A DNA stretch of 64,000 bases from Leeia aquatica (GTDB lineage Bacteria; Pseudomonadota; Gammaproteobacteria; Burkholderiales; Leeiaceae). The notes below the pieces were generated by a model. It did not search any database, was not told the origin of the DNA, and worked only from the letters and a program-made list of their open reading frames with translations. Of this stretch, positions 35,771 to 44,418 are shown piece by piece; the stretch's first letter is position 1; the number at the start of each line of letters is the position of its first letter. The position numbers and the translations under genes were made by a program. The DNA is taken from the NCBI RefSeq assembly GCF_012641365.1, contig NZ_JABAIM010000002.1:186001-250000 (forward strand). The letters are read 5' to 3'.

Positions 35771-38434
35771 ATGACTGCACTACCACCGAATGACATCGAC
35801 CCGCAAGAAACCCGGGAGTGGCTGGAAGCGCTGGAAAGCGTTCTGGAACACGAAGGTAGCGAACGCGCCCAGTTCCTGCTGGAAACGCTGACCGACAAGG
35901 CGCGCCGTACCGGTGCCCACCTGCCCTTCTCGGCGACCACCGCTTACCTGAACACCATTCCGCCGCACAAGGAAGCACGCAGCCCAGGTGATCATGCGCT
36001 GGAAGAACGCATCCGGTCGTACATTCGCTGGAACGCACTGGCGATGGTGATTCGCGCCAACAAGAATTCTTCCGAGCTGGGCGGCCACATTGCCTCCTTC
36101 GCCTCGGCTGCCACCCTGTACGATGTGGGTTTCAACCACTTCTGGCATGCACCCACCGCCGAACACGGCGGCGATCTGGTCTATATGCAGGGCCACTCAG
36201 CGCCCGGCATCTATGCGCGCGCCTATCTGGAAGGCCGTATCAGCGAAGACCAGCTCAACAGCTTCCGTCAGGAAGTGGATGGCGGTGGTCTGTCGTCCTA
36301 TCCGCACCCGTGGCTGATGCCGGACTTCTGGCAGTTCCCGACCGTGTCCATGGGTCTAGGCCCGATCATGGCCATCTACCAGGCCCGCTTCATGAAGTAT
36401 CTGGAAAGCCGCGGCCTGTCGAAAGATACCAACCGCAAGGTCTGGTGCTTCTGCGGTGACGGTGAAATGGATGAGCCGGAATCGCTGGGCGCCATTTCGC
36501 TGGCTGGCCGCGAAAAGCTGGATAACCTGGTGTTTGTCATCAACTGTAACCTGCAGCGTCTGGACGGCCCGGTGCGCGGCAACGGCAAGATCATCCAGGA
36601 ACTGGAAGGTGACTTCCGTGGCGCGGGCTGGAATGTGATCAAGGTGGTGTGGGGCAGCTTCTGGGACCCTCTGCTGGCGCGCGACACCAAGGGCCTGCTG
36701 AAGCAGCGCATGGAAGAATGCGTGGACGGCGATTACCAGACCATGAAGTCCAAGGATGGCCGCTATGTGCGCGTCCACTTCTTTGGCAAGTACAAGGAAC
36801 TGGAAGAAATGGTCGCCAACATGTCCGACGAGGACATCTGGCGTCTGAACCGTGGCGGTCACGACCCGCACAAGGTGTACGCCGCTTACCATCAGGCGGT
36901 GAACAATCCTGGCGGCCGCCCGACCGTGATTCTGGCCAAGACCATCAAGGGCTACGGCATGGGCCGTGCCGGTGAAGCACAGAACATCACCCACCAGCAA
37001 AAGAAGATGGATATCGACTCGCTGCGCGAGTTCCGTGACCGCTTCCGCATCCCGGTCAGCGACGAGCAACTGCCGGAAGTACCGTTCTACAAGCCTGCCG
37101 ACGACAGCCCGGAAATGCAGTACATGCTGGGTCGCCGCGCGGCACTGGGCGGCTACCTGCCCTCGCGCAAGCCGGTAGAAACCGCGCTGGACATTCCGGC
37201 ACTGAACACCTTTGAGCGCCTGCTAAAATCATCTGGTGAGCGCGAACTTTCCACCACCATGGCCTTTGTGCAGATGCTGGGCATGCTGGTGAAGGACAAG
37301 AATATTGGCCGCCACGTGGTACCGATCGTGCCGGATGAATCCCGCACCTTCGGCATGGAAGGCATGTTCCGCCAGCTGGGCATCTGGAGCTCGGTCGGTC
37401 AGCTGTACGTGCCGCAGGACAGCGAACAGCTGATGTTCTACAAGGAAGACAAGAGCGGCCAGGTCCTGCAGGAAGGCATCAACGAAGCAGGCGGCATGTC
37501 GGACTGGATTGCTGCGGCGACGGCTTACGCCAACCATGGCGTGCCGATGATTCCGTTCTACATCTACTACTCGATGTTCGGCTTCCAGCGGATTGGTGAC
37601 CTGGCCTGGGCAGCGGGCGACATGCGGGCGCGCGGCTTCCTGCTGGGTGGTACCGCCGGCCGCACCACGCTCAACGGTGAAGGCTTGCAGCACCAGGATG
37701 GCCATAGCCACGTCTTCGCGGGCTTCATCCCGAACTGCCTGTCTTACGATCCGACCTTCTCCTATGAGGTGGCGGTCATCGTGCAGGACGGCCTGCGCCG
37801 GATGTACGCCGAAAACGAAAACATCTACTACTACATCACCTTGATGAACGAAAACTACACCCACCCGGAGATGCCGGAAGGGGTGGAGGAAGGCATTCTC
37901 AAGGGCCTGTACCTGTTCAAGCAAGGTGCGGACAGCGACAAGAAGGTACAGCTGCTGGGCTCCGGTACCATCTTGCGCGAATCCATTGCCGCCGCAGACC
38001 TGCTGCGCGACGACTGGGGTGTGGAGTCGGACATCTGGAGCGTGCCGAGCTTCAATGAGCTGAAGCGCGATGCGGTTGCTGCGGAACGCTGGAACCTGCT
38101 GAACCCGACCGCCGAGCCGAAGCTGAGCTATGTGGAGGAGCAGTTGTCCGGTCGCCAAGGACCGTTCATTGCCACCACCGATTACATCCGCAACTACGCA
38201 GACCAGATCCGTAACTGGGTGCCTGGGCAATACGTGGTGCTGGGTACGGATGGTTTTGGTCGTTCGGACACCCGCCGCAAGCTGCGCCACTTCTTCGAGG
38301 TGGACCGCTACTTCATCACCGTCTCGGCGCTGTCGGCGCTGGCCAAGGAAGGCAAGATCGGTCGCGATGTGGTGGCGCAAGCCATCACCAAGTATGGTCT
38401 GGACCCGGAGAAGGCCAACCCGGCCACCGTATAA
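35771..38434 (+). CDS. aceE: Pyruvate dehydrogenase E1 component
   Basis: Thiamine-diphosphate decarboxylase of the pyruvate dehydrogenase complex, homodimeric type. The TPP-binding motif GDGEMDEPESLGA runs to NCNLQRLDGPV near residues 230-265; KTIKGYGMG and the catalytic histidine region SHVFAGFIPNC are also seen. 887 residues, the same size as the Escherichia coli enzyme. I start at ATG 35771 (MTALPPNDIDPQET) with AAGAGGT upstream. It is followed 68 nt later by aceF and then lpdA; a hairpin lies in the aceE-aceF gap. Confidence 0.98.
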   Translation: MTALPPNDIDPQETREWLEALESVLEHEGSERAQFLLETLTDKARRTGAHLPFSATTAYLNTIPPHKEARSPGDHALEERIRSYIRWNALAMVIRANKNSSELGGHIASFASAATLYDVGFNHFWHAPTAEHGGDLVYMQGHSAPGIYARAYLEGRISEDQLNSFRQEVDGGGLSSYPHPWLMPDFWQFPTVSMGLGPIMAIYQARFMKYLESRGLSKDTNRKVWCFCGDGEMDEPESLGAISLAGREKLDNLVFVINCNLQRLDGPVRGNGKIIQELEGDFRGAGWNVIKVVWGSFWDPLLARDTKGLLKQRMEECVDGDYQTMKSKDGRYVRVHFFGKYKELEEMVANMSDEDIWRLNRGGHDPHKVYAAYHQAVNNPGGRPTVILAKTIKGYGMGRAGEAQNITHQQKKMDIDSLREFRDRFRIPVSDEQLPEVPFYKPADDSPEMQYMLGRRAALGGYLPSRKPVETALDIPALNTFERLLKSSGERELSTTMAFVQMLGMLVKDKNIGRHVVPIVPDESRTFGMEGMFRQLGIWSSVGQLYVPQDSEQLMFYKEDKSGQVLQEGINEAGGMSDWIAAATAYANHGVPMIPFYIYYSMFGFQRIGDLAWAAGDMRARGFLLGGTAGRTTLNGEGLQHQDGHSHVFAGFIPNCLSYDPTFSYEVAVIVQDGLRRMYAENENIYYYITLMNENYTHPEMPEGVEEGILKGLYLFKQGADSDKKVQLLGSGTILRESIAAADLLRDDWGVESDIWSVPSFNELKRDAVAAERWNLLNPTAEPKLSYVEEQLSGRQGPFIATTDYIRNYADQIRNWVPGQYVVLGTDGFGRSDTRRKLRHFFEVDRYFITVSALSALAKEGKIGRDVVAQAITKYGLDPEKANPATV

Positions 38435-38457
38435 GGGCTTCCACGCTGGAATCGACC

Positions 38458-38480
38458 GGGCTGCCTCACCACGGCAGCCC
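38458..38480 (+). other. Intercistronic hairpin between aceE and aceF
   Basis: A perfect 8-bp stem GGGCTGCC/GGCAGCCC with a 7-nt loop, no U-run. It may stabilise or process the mRNA and set relative E1/E2 levels (inference). Confidence 0.5.
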
Positions 38481-38502
38481 GCTACACTAGACAGGAACAG
38501 AC

Positions 38503-40164
38503 ATGAGCACGCTCATTGAACTGAAAGTACCCGACATTGGCGATTACAAGGATGTCGAGGTGATTGAAGTATTGGTCAAGGTTGGCGACACGGTACAGGT
38601 GGATGACTCGCTGGTGACGCTGGAAACCGACAAGGCCACCATGGAAGTCCCCGCCGCCGCCGCCGGGGTGGTGAAAGAGGTGTTGATCAAGCTGGGCGAC
38701 AAGGTGTCCGAAGGCAGCGTGTTGGTCCGGGTGGAGGCTGCCGCAGCAGGCGTCAGCGCACCCGCACCCGCACCCGCACCCGCACCCGCACCCAGCCAGT
38801 CTGCCGCAGGCGGTGTAGTCGAAGTCAAGGTGCCGGATATCGGTGACTACAAGAGCGTTGATGTCATCGAAGTGCTGGTCAAGGTTGGTGACACGGTGCA
38901 GGTGGATGACTCGCTGGTGACGCTGGAAACCGACAAGGCCACCATGGAAGTACCGAGCAGCGCCGCAGGCGTGGTGCAAAGTGTCCACCTGAAGGTGGGC
39001 GACAAGGCATCGGAAGGCAGCCTGATCATCACGGTCGCCAGCAGTGGTGCGACAGCAGCGCCAGCCCCTGCTGCAGCCCCTGCCCTGGTCGCAGCACCGG
39101 TTGCTGCACAGGCCGCCCCCGCCGCTGCACCTGTCGCCGCCGTCAGCAACCCGCCGGTGTCCGCCGGCATGGATGGCAACCTGATGCCCACCCATGCCGC
39201 ACCAGCGTTTACGCCGATTGACGAAGTCGGCTTTGCACAAGCGCACGCTAGCCCGTCGGTGCGCCGGTTTGCCCGCGAGCTGGGTGTCGACCTGTCCAAG
39301 GTCAAAGGCAGTGGCCCCAAGAGCCGCATCGTGCAAAGCGATGTGCAGCAGTTTGTCAAAGGCGCACTGCAGCAGCTGACCAACGGTGCGCCCGTCGCAG
39401 CCGCCGCGCCCGCAGCCGGTGGTGGCAGTGGCCTGGACGTGTTGCCATGGCCCAAGGTCGACTTCAGCAAGTTCGGCCCAGTGGAAAAGCAGCCGCTGTC
39501 GCGCATCAAGAAGATTTCCGGTGCCAACCTGCATCGCAACTGGGTGATGATTCCGCATGTCACCAACCACGAAGATGCTGACATCACCGAGCTGGAAGCC
39601 TTCCGCGTTCAGCTGAACAAGGAAAACGAGAAGAGCGGCGTCAAGGTCACCATGCTGGCCTTCATGCTCAAGGCAGCGGCGGCAGCACTGAAGAAGTTCC
39701 CGACCTTCAATGCCTCGCTCGATGGCGACCAGCTGGTCCTCAAGCAGTTCTTCCATATCGGCTTTGCCGCAGACACCCCGAACGGGCTGGTGGTGCCGGT
39801 GATTCGCGATGTCGACCAGAAGGGCGTGTTCCAGATTGCCCAGGAAATGGGCGAGCTGGCCAAGCTGGCACGCGATGGCAAGCTGAAGCCCGAGCAGATG
39901 CAAGGCGGCTGCTTCTCCATCTCCAGCCTGGGCGGCATTGGCGGTACCTACTTCACCCCGATCATCAATGCGCCGGAAGTGGCCATCATGGGGGTGTGTA
40001 AGTCGAGCATGAAGCCGGTATGGGATGGCAAGCAGTTTGTGCCACGCCTGATGCTGCCGCTCAGCCTGTCGTGGGATCACCGCGTGATCGACGGCGCGGA
40101 AGCCGCCCGTTTCAACACCTACTTCGCACAGATCCTGGCGGATTTCCGCCGTGTGATGCTGTAA
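38503..40164 (+). CDS. aceF: Dihydrolipoyllysine-residue acetyltransferase (E2)
   Basis: Core acetyltransferase of pyruvate dehydrogenase. Two lipoyl domains (residues about 2-76 and 108-183), each with the lipoyl-lysine motif ETDKATMEVP; Ala-Pro linkers follow (a (AP)n run near 85-100 is encoded by a GCACCC repeat). The peripheral subunit-binding domain is at about 247-285 (SPSVRRFARELGVDL), and the catalytic domain ends with SWDHRVIDGAEAARF, where His and Asp act. 553 residues. lpdA begins 9 nt after the stop. Confidence 0.97.
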   Translation: MSTLIELKVPDIGDYKDVEVIEVLVKVGDTVQVDDSLVTLETDKATMEVPAAAAGVVKEVLIKLGDKVSEGSVLVRVEAAAAGVSAPAPAPAPAPAPSQSAAGGVVEVKVPDIGDYKSVDVIEVLVKVGDTVQVDDSLVTLETDKATMEVPSSAAGVVQSVHLKVGDKASEGSLIITVASSGATAAPAPAAAPALVAAPVAAQAAPAAAPVAAVSNPPVSAGMDGNLMPTHAAPAFTPIDEVGFAQAHASPSVRRFARELGVDLSKVKGSGPKSRIVQSDVQQFVKGALQQLTNGAPVAAAAPAAGGGSGLDVLPWPKVDFSKFGPVEKQPLSRIKKISGANLHRNWVMIPHVTNHEDADITELEAFRVQLNKENEKSGVKVTMLAFMLKAAAAALKKFPTFNASLDGDQLVLKQFFHIGFAADTPNGLVVPVIRDVDQKGVFQIAQEMGELAKLARDGKLKPEQMQGGCFSISSLGGIGGTYFTPIINAPEVAIMGVCKSSMKPVWDGKQFVPRLMLPLSLSWDHRVIDGAEAARFNTYFAQILADFRRVML

Positions 40165-40173
40165 GGGGCCAAC

Positions 40174-41934
40174 ATGACGACCCGTATTGAACTGAAGGTG
40201 CCGGATATTGGCGACTACAAGAACGTCGATGTCATCGAATTGCTGGTGAAGGTGGGCGACAGCGTGAAGGTGGATGATTCACTGGTCACGCTGGAAACCG
40301 ACAAGGCCACCATGGAAGTGCCCGCCTCTGCGGCAGGCATCATCGTGGAACTGAAGGTGGCGCTGGGTGACAAGGTGTCTGAGGGCAGCGTGCTGGCGGT
40401 GATCGAAGCCGCAGCCGCAGCGGAGGCCCCCGTAGCAGCGCCCGCCCCGGCCGCCGTTGCCTCGACACCGGCCCCCGCTCCCGCCGCAGCCCCGGCAGCG
40501 GCCAGCTTTGCTGGCAGTGCTGACGGAGAGTACGACATGCTGGTACTGGGTGCCGGGCCGGGCGGCTATTCCGCCGCCTTCCGCGCTGCCGACCTCGGCA
40601 TGAAGACGGTGCTGGTGGAGCGCTACGCCACGCTGGGTGGCGTGTGCCTGAATGTAGGCTGCATCCCCTCCAAGGCGCTGCTGCACACCACGGCCGTGCT
40701 GGATGAAACCCGCCAGATGGCCGCACATGGCATCCAGTTTGGCGAGCCGCAGATCAATCTGGACCAGCTGCGTGGCTACAAGGAAAAGGTGATCGGCAAG
40801 CTGACCACCGGCCTCGCCGGCATGGCCAAGGCTCGCAAGGTGGAGGTGGTGCAAGGCGTTGGCCGCTTTGTGGATCCGCACCATCTGGAAGTGGAGCTGG
40901 CGGCTGGTGGCAAGAAGGTCATCAAGTTCAAGCAGGCCATCATCGCCGCCGGTTCGCGCGTGGTGAAGCTGCCCTTCATCCCGGAAGACCCGCGCATTGT
41001 GGACTCCACCGGTGCACTGGAGCTGCGGCAGATTCCGAAGAAGATGCTGATTATCGGTGGTGGCATCATCGGGCTGGAAATGGGCTCGGTGTACTCCTCA
41101 CTTGGTGCCCGCCTGGACGTGGTAGAGATGCTCGATGGCCTGATGCAGGGCGCAGACCGCGATCTGGTCAAGGTGTGGCAGAAGATGAACCAGCACCGGT
41201 TTGACCGCGTGATGCTCAAGACCAAGACGGTGAAGGTGGAAGCCTTGCCGGAAGGCATCAAGGTCTGGTTTGAAGGCGAAGGCGCGCCGAGCGAGCCGCA
41301 GCTGTACGACATGGTGCTGGTGGCAGCCGGCCGTGCACCGAATGGCAAGCTGATCAACGCCGAAGCCGCGGGTGTGGTGGTCAACGAGCGTGGTTTCATC
41401 CCGGTCGACAAGCAGATGCGTACCAATGTGCCACACATCTTTGCGATTGGCGATCTGGTCGGCCAGCCCATGCTGGCACACAAGGCGGTGCACGAGGGCC
41501 ATGTGGCGGCGGAAGCCGCCCATGGTGAGAAGGCCTACTTCGACGCCAAGGTGATCCCGTCGGTAGCGTATACCGACCCGGAAGTGGCCTGGGTTGGCCT
41601 GACCGAAGACCAGTGCAAAGCGCAAGGCATTCGCTACGAGAAGGGTGTGTTCCCGTGGGCCGCCAGTGGTCGTGCCATCGCCAATGGTCGCGACGAAGGG
41701 TTCACCAAGCTGATTTTTGATGCTGAAACGCATCGCATCATTGGTGGTGCCATTGTTGGCACCCATGCGGGCGACCTGCTGGGTGAAATCTGCCTGGCGG
41801 TGGAAATGGGCGCAGACGCCGTAGATATCGGAAAAACCATCCACGCCCACCCGACGCTGGGTGAGTCGGTTGGTCTGGCTGCAGAAGTATTTGAAGGCAG
41901 CTGCACCGACCTGCCGCCGCAACGCAAGCGTTAA
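40174..41934 (+). CDS. lpdA: Dihydrolipoyl dehydrogenase with N-terminal lipoyl domain (E3)
   Basis: FAD enzyme reoxidising lipoamide in the pyruvate dehydrogenase complex. An unusual N-terminal lipoyl domain (residues about 3-78, ETDKATMEVP) and an Ala/Pro linker precede the E3 body, an arrangement known from Neisseria and relatives. FAD motif VLGAGPGGYSAAF, redox disulfide GGVCLNVGCIPSK, NAD motif IIGGGIIGLEMG, and catalytic HAHPTLGES near the C-terminus. 586 residues. Last gene of the aceE-aceF-lpdA operon; a GCAA-loop hairpin follows. Confidence 0.97.
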   Translation: MTTRIELKVPDIGDYKNVDVIELLVKVGDSVKVDDSLVTLETDKATMEVPASAAGIIVELKVALGDKVSEGSVLAVIEAAAAAEAPVAAPAPAAVASTPAPAPAAAPAAASFAGSADGEYDMLVLGAGPGGYSAAFRAADLGMKTVLVERYATLGGVCLNVGCIPSKALLHTTAVLDETRQMAAHGIQFGEPQINLDQLRGYKEKVIGKLTTGLAGMAKARKVEVVQGVGRFVDPHHLEVELAAGGKKVIKFKQAIIAAGSRVVKLPFIPEDPRIVDSTGALELRQIPKKMLIIGGGIIGLEMGSVYSSLGARLDVVEMLDGLMQGADRDLVKVWQKMNQHRFDRVMLKTKTVKVEALPEGIKVWFEGEGAPSEPQLYDMVLVAAGRAPNGKLINAEAAGVVVNERGFIPVDKQMRTNVPHIFAIGDLVGQPMLAHKAVHEGHVAAEAAHGEKAYFDAKVIPSVAYTDPEVAWVGLTEDQCKAQGIRYEKGVFPWAASGRAIANGRDEGFTKLIFDAETHRIIGGAIVGTHAGDLLGEICLAVEMGADAVDIGKTIHAHPTLGESVGLAAEVFEGSCTDLPPQRKR

Positions 41935-41941
41935 GACGGTT

Positions 41942-41965
41942 CCCGGCACCCGCAAGGGTGCCGGG
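41942..41965. terminator. GCAA-tetraloop hairpin between convergent lpdA and AAC(3)-like gene
   Basis: A perfect 10-bp stem CCCGGCACCC/GGGTGCCGGG closed by a GCAA tetraloop. It lies 7 nt after the lpdA stop and 4 nt past the end of the convergent gene. There is no good U-run on either side, so termination may be partial. Confidence 0.6.
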
Positions 41966-41969
41966 TGCA

Positions 41970-42791
41970 TCAAGCCTGCTGGTTGCTCCAATTCTCCAGC
42001 CAATCCACTGCGTAGGACACCAGCCGGTCTGCCGGCAGCAGTACACTGGCCGCATGGCCTACCTCGCCCAGACAACCATCCTGCAACAGGAAAGACTGCA
42101 CAATGTCAGCAAAGTAGTCGTCTGCCAGTCCCTCCACCACGGGATCGCAGGTATCAAACTCCTCCTGCCAGACCCAGAACGTCTCCCCTTCTATCCGCAA
42201 TGGTACTTCCATACGCACCACCCGCTTGCGCGGGATGTCGGCCAGGTGCTCGGCATGGTGCAGCAAGCTGACAGTATCCAGCGGCGCGCCCACCAACAGC
42301 ACCCTACCCTTGCGCGCCACCAGCCTTGCAAATGGGGAGTTCTCGCCATAACCATACTGCATGGGGTGCGCTTCGGTATACCACGCGGCCTGTGCGCCAA
42401 TCGCGGCTACTGATGCACCAGGATTGCCGCTGCGCAGCGCCCCCGGCCAGCTGCGTACATGTTCCGCCATCACGCCATGGTCGCGGCTGGCCCGAGCGCA
42501 CTGCGGGTCAAACGGCGGGATATGCGGCTTCAGCATGGAGGGCAAGGCACCGGAGGCATCCAGCGCATCCTCATACTGCTGATCCCAGTTGGTGTAGCAC
42601 AGCAAGGTACCCTCCGGGCCAATCACGGCGAGGATGGCAGCAATCAGGGCATCAGGGCCATTGAGCAAGGGGCCGACCTGCCGCATGGCGGCGTGCAGCA
42701 TTACCTCATCGCCGGCTTTCAGCCCCAATTGCCGCAGGTGGGCCTGCAGTTCAGGCTGGCTCCAGTACAGCTGCTCTCCAATGGTCAGCAT
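41970..42791 (-). CDS. AAC(3)-family aminoglycoside N-acetyltransferase-like protein
   Basis: 273 residues of the antibiotic N-acetyltransferase fold, which moves acetyl from acetyl-CoA to the 3-amino group of aminoglycosides in characterised members. Seen: LKAGDEVMLHAAMRQVGPLL (CoA loop), GTLLCYTNWDQQYED, the NPGASVAAIGAQAAW segment and HPMQYGYGENSPFARL, the family active-site signature. Whether it gives resistance or has another acceptor cannot be told; many chromosomal members are unassigned. ATG 42791 has GGAGG close upstream. No mobile-element traces, so it looks native. Confidence 0.88.
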   Translation of the reverse strand: MLTIGEQLYWSQPELQAHLRQLGLKAGDEVMLHAAMRQVGPLLNGPDALIAAILAVIGPEGTLLCYTNWDQQYEDALDASGALPSMLKPHIPPFDPQCARASRDHGVMAEHVRSWPGALRSGNPGASVAAIGAQAAWYTEAHPMQYGYGENSPFARLVARKGRVLLVGAPLDTVSLLHHAEHLADIPRKRVVRMEVPLRIEGETFWVWQEEFDTCDPVVEGLADDYFADIVQSFLLQDGCLGEVGHAASVLLPADRLVSYAVDWLENWSNQQA

Positions 42792-42834
42792 AGCCCCTCC
42801 GGTTTTGACAGGGATGACATGGGTCCGCCCGTCC

Positions 42835-42866
42835 AAAAAACAACACCCCGTCTTAGCGGGGTGTTG
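42835..42866 (-). terminator. Intrinsic terminator of the tandem-repeat protein gene
   Basis: A perfect 10-bp stem CAACACCCCG/CGGGGTGTTG (42841-42850, 42857-42866) with a 6-nt loop; on the minus strand it is followed by six Ts (42835-42840). It also lies directly upstream of the AAC(3)-like gene, separating the two. Confidence 0.9.
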
Positions 42867-42890
42867 TTCAATGTTTGAGGCTGGCGGTGT

Positions 42891-43661
42891 TCAGCTGCGA
42901 CCTGCCTTGATCACGCCAACATAGCCTTTGTATTCAAACTTGCCCTGGATCGACTTTTTGTCATCCTTGGTCACCACCTTGAACTCGATGGTCACCTCAC
43001 CATTTTTCAGCCGGGCCTTGACCACATCCCCCTCGATCTTGCCTTCCTCAAAGGCATAGGCTACATCACCATCCGGGGTACCGTAGAACAGCGCCTGGCC
43101 CATGACCTTACTGCCATCGACCTGGTCCACTTTCACCACCAGCTTGTCCTCAAACTGGAACTGATCCAGCAGCCATTTGCCCTTCCACTCACCCAGCAAA
43201 TCCGCATTGCCAGCTACTGGCGGGGTGGTCGTTGCGGTAGCGGTGCCGGGGGCAAAGTCGGAGAGTTTCACCACTCCAACATAACCCTTGTATTCAAACT
43301 TGCCCTGGATCGACAGCTTGCCGTCACGCTCCACCGGCTTGAGGTCAATGGTGACTTCGCCATTCACCGCACCAAAGTGCATCTTGCTGTCGGGGGCATA
43401 TTGCGCATCCATCATGGGCCCGGTCACATCACCATTTGGCGTGCCGAAGAAGGAGACCACACCCTTCAGGGTGGAGCCTTCGATGGCGTCAATCCGCAAC
43501 ACCATCTTGTCCTCAAACTGGAATTGCTCCAGATACCACTTGCCCTTCCATTCACCGACCAGACGCGCCGGTGCTACCGCACTGTCTTCTGCCTGGGCCG
43601 TACCGGCCAACATCAGCAATACTGCAAACAGGCTTGCGCCGAGTTGTTTCATCCATTGCAT
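42891..43661 (-). CDS. Exported protein of unknown function with two tandem domains
   Basis: 256 residues. A signal peptide (1-24, cleavage after TAQA) is followed by two copies of one domain of about 100 residues: residues 33-132 and 154-252, joined by a Thr/Pro/Ala linker. Each copy opens with GEWKGKW, continues QFQFEDK and ends SIQGKFEYKGYVGV; the middles diverge (VSFFGTPNGDVTG versus ALFYGTPDGDVAY). The pattern suggests a small beta-barrel or sandwich, perhaps lipocalin-like, in the periplasm. I recognise no family. Near-identical DNA at the two copy ends points to a fairly recent or conversion-maintained duplication. It stands alone, with its own terminator. Confidence 0.8.
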   Translation of the reverse strand: MQWMKQLGASLFAVLLMLAGTAQAEDSAVAPARLVGEWKGKWYLEQFQFEDKMVLRIDAIEGSTLKGVVSFFGTPNGDVTGPMMDAQYAPDSKMHFGAVNGEVTIDLKPVERDGKLSIQGKFEYKGYVGVVKLSDFAPGTATATTTPPVAGNADLLGEWKGKWLLDQFQFEDKLVVKVDQVDGSKVMGQALFYGTPDGDVAYAFEEGKIEGDVVKARLKNGEVTIEFKVVTKDDKKSIQGKFEYKGYVGVIKAGRS

Positions 43662-43955
43662 TTTAGTGTCTCCACAGTCTTTGGGGTCATAGCTGTAGTT
43701 ATAGGCCTACCCGATGATCTCGGGGTGCTGTCGCCCACTGTAGCAGAGATCAAGCGAATTTACATTCATTATTGGATCACCCGTTTCCCGGCACAGATTG
43801 GGCCTGCCCCCTTGTAATCACGACAACCGCCCCCAGCTATGCGTAAAGCACTGCTCCAGCTTCACAGCAGGCCGGGCATGGGCTAGGATGGAACGGTATC
43901 CAGCCTCTCACGCCTCTGCTTTTCATTGCACCGCACCCCGACTAAAGGACATACC
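43662..43955. other. Divergent intergenic region between tandem-repeat protein gene and trxA
   Basis: 294 nt. The trxA promoter lies at 43861-43889; I see no further gene or clear operator. The stretch at 43740-43790 is AT-richer and may hold the promoter of the minus-strand gene. Confidence 0.4.
43861..43889 (+). promoter_or_regulatory. Sigma-70-like promoter for trxA
   Basis: TTCACA (43861-43866), 17-nt spacer, TAGGAT (43884-43889). A transcript from near 43896 would have a leader of about 60 nt. Confidence 0.5.
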
Positions 43956-44282
43956 ATGAGCGAACATATCAAACATGTAACGGACGACTCCTTTGAAAAG
44001 GACGTTCTGCAATCGGATAAGCCAGTACTGCTGGATTTCTGGGCAGAATGGTGTGGCCCGTGCCGCATGCTGGCACCGGTGCTGGATGAGCTGGCCCCGC
44101 AATATGCTGGCAAGCTGCAGATCGCCAAGCTGGATACCGAAAAGAACCCCGGCACCATGCAGAAGTATGGCGTGCGCGGCATTCCCGCCCTGATGCTGTT
44201 CAAGGATGGCAATGTGGTGGCAACCAAGGTGGGCTTGCAGTCCAAATCCCAGTTGACCACATTCCTTGACAGCAACCTGTAA
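43956..44282 (+). CDS. trxA: Thioredoxin
   Basis: Cytoplasmic disulfide reductant. Active site [10 protein letters not shown] at about residues 28-37, cis-proline segment RGIPALMLF, and the buried aspartate in LLDFW. 108 residues from ATG 43956 with AAGGA about 7 nt upstream. It sits upstream of rho, the trxA-rho order found in many proteobacteria. Confidence 0.97.
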   Translation: MSEHIKHVTDDSFEKDVLQSDKPVLLDFWAEWCGPCRMLAPVLDELAPQYAGKLQIAKLDTEKNPGTMQKYGVRGIPALMLFKDGNVVATKVGLQSKSQLTTFLDSNL

Positions 44283-44312
44283 ACCCGCTAGTATCCGCGC
44301 AAATTTGTTTCG

Positions 44313-44348
44313 CCCGGGTTTCCGCTCTTGAATCCAGAGCCGCCCGGG
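44313..44348 (+). promoter_or_regulatory. Bipartite hairpin in the trxA-rho intergenic leader
   Basis: An outer stem of two CCCGGG blocks (44313-44318, 44343-44348) encloses an inner stem GCTCT/AGAGC (44324-44328, 44336-44340) with a 7-nt loop. A T-rich run follows 25 nt later, then the rho start 70 nt downstream of the hairpin. It may be a trxA terminator or part of rho autoregulation. Confidence 0.5.
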
Positions 44349-44418
44349 TGATGTTCCAGCAGCATCCTGTTTTCTTCTTATATTTTCAGTCCTTTACACC
44401 CGATTAGCGGATCAGCCC

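Noticed and set aside
35443-35940. Minus-strand frame across the aceE promoter region
   Set aside because: Overlaps the aceE start antisense and has no ribosome-binding site or recognisable content.
37229-38380. 383-codon frame antisense to aceE
   Set aside because: Antisense shadow of a strongly conserved gene.
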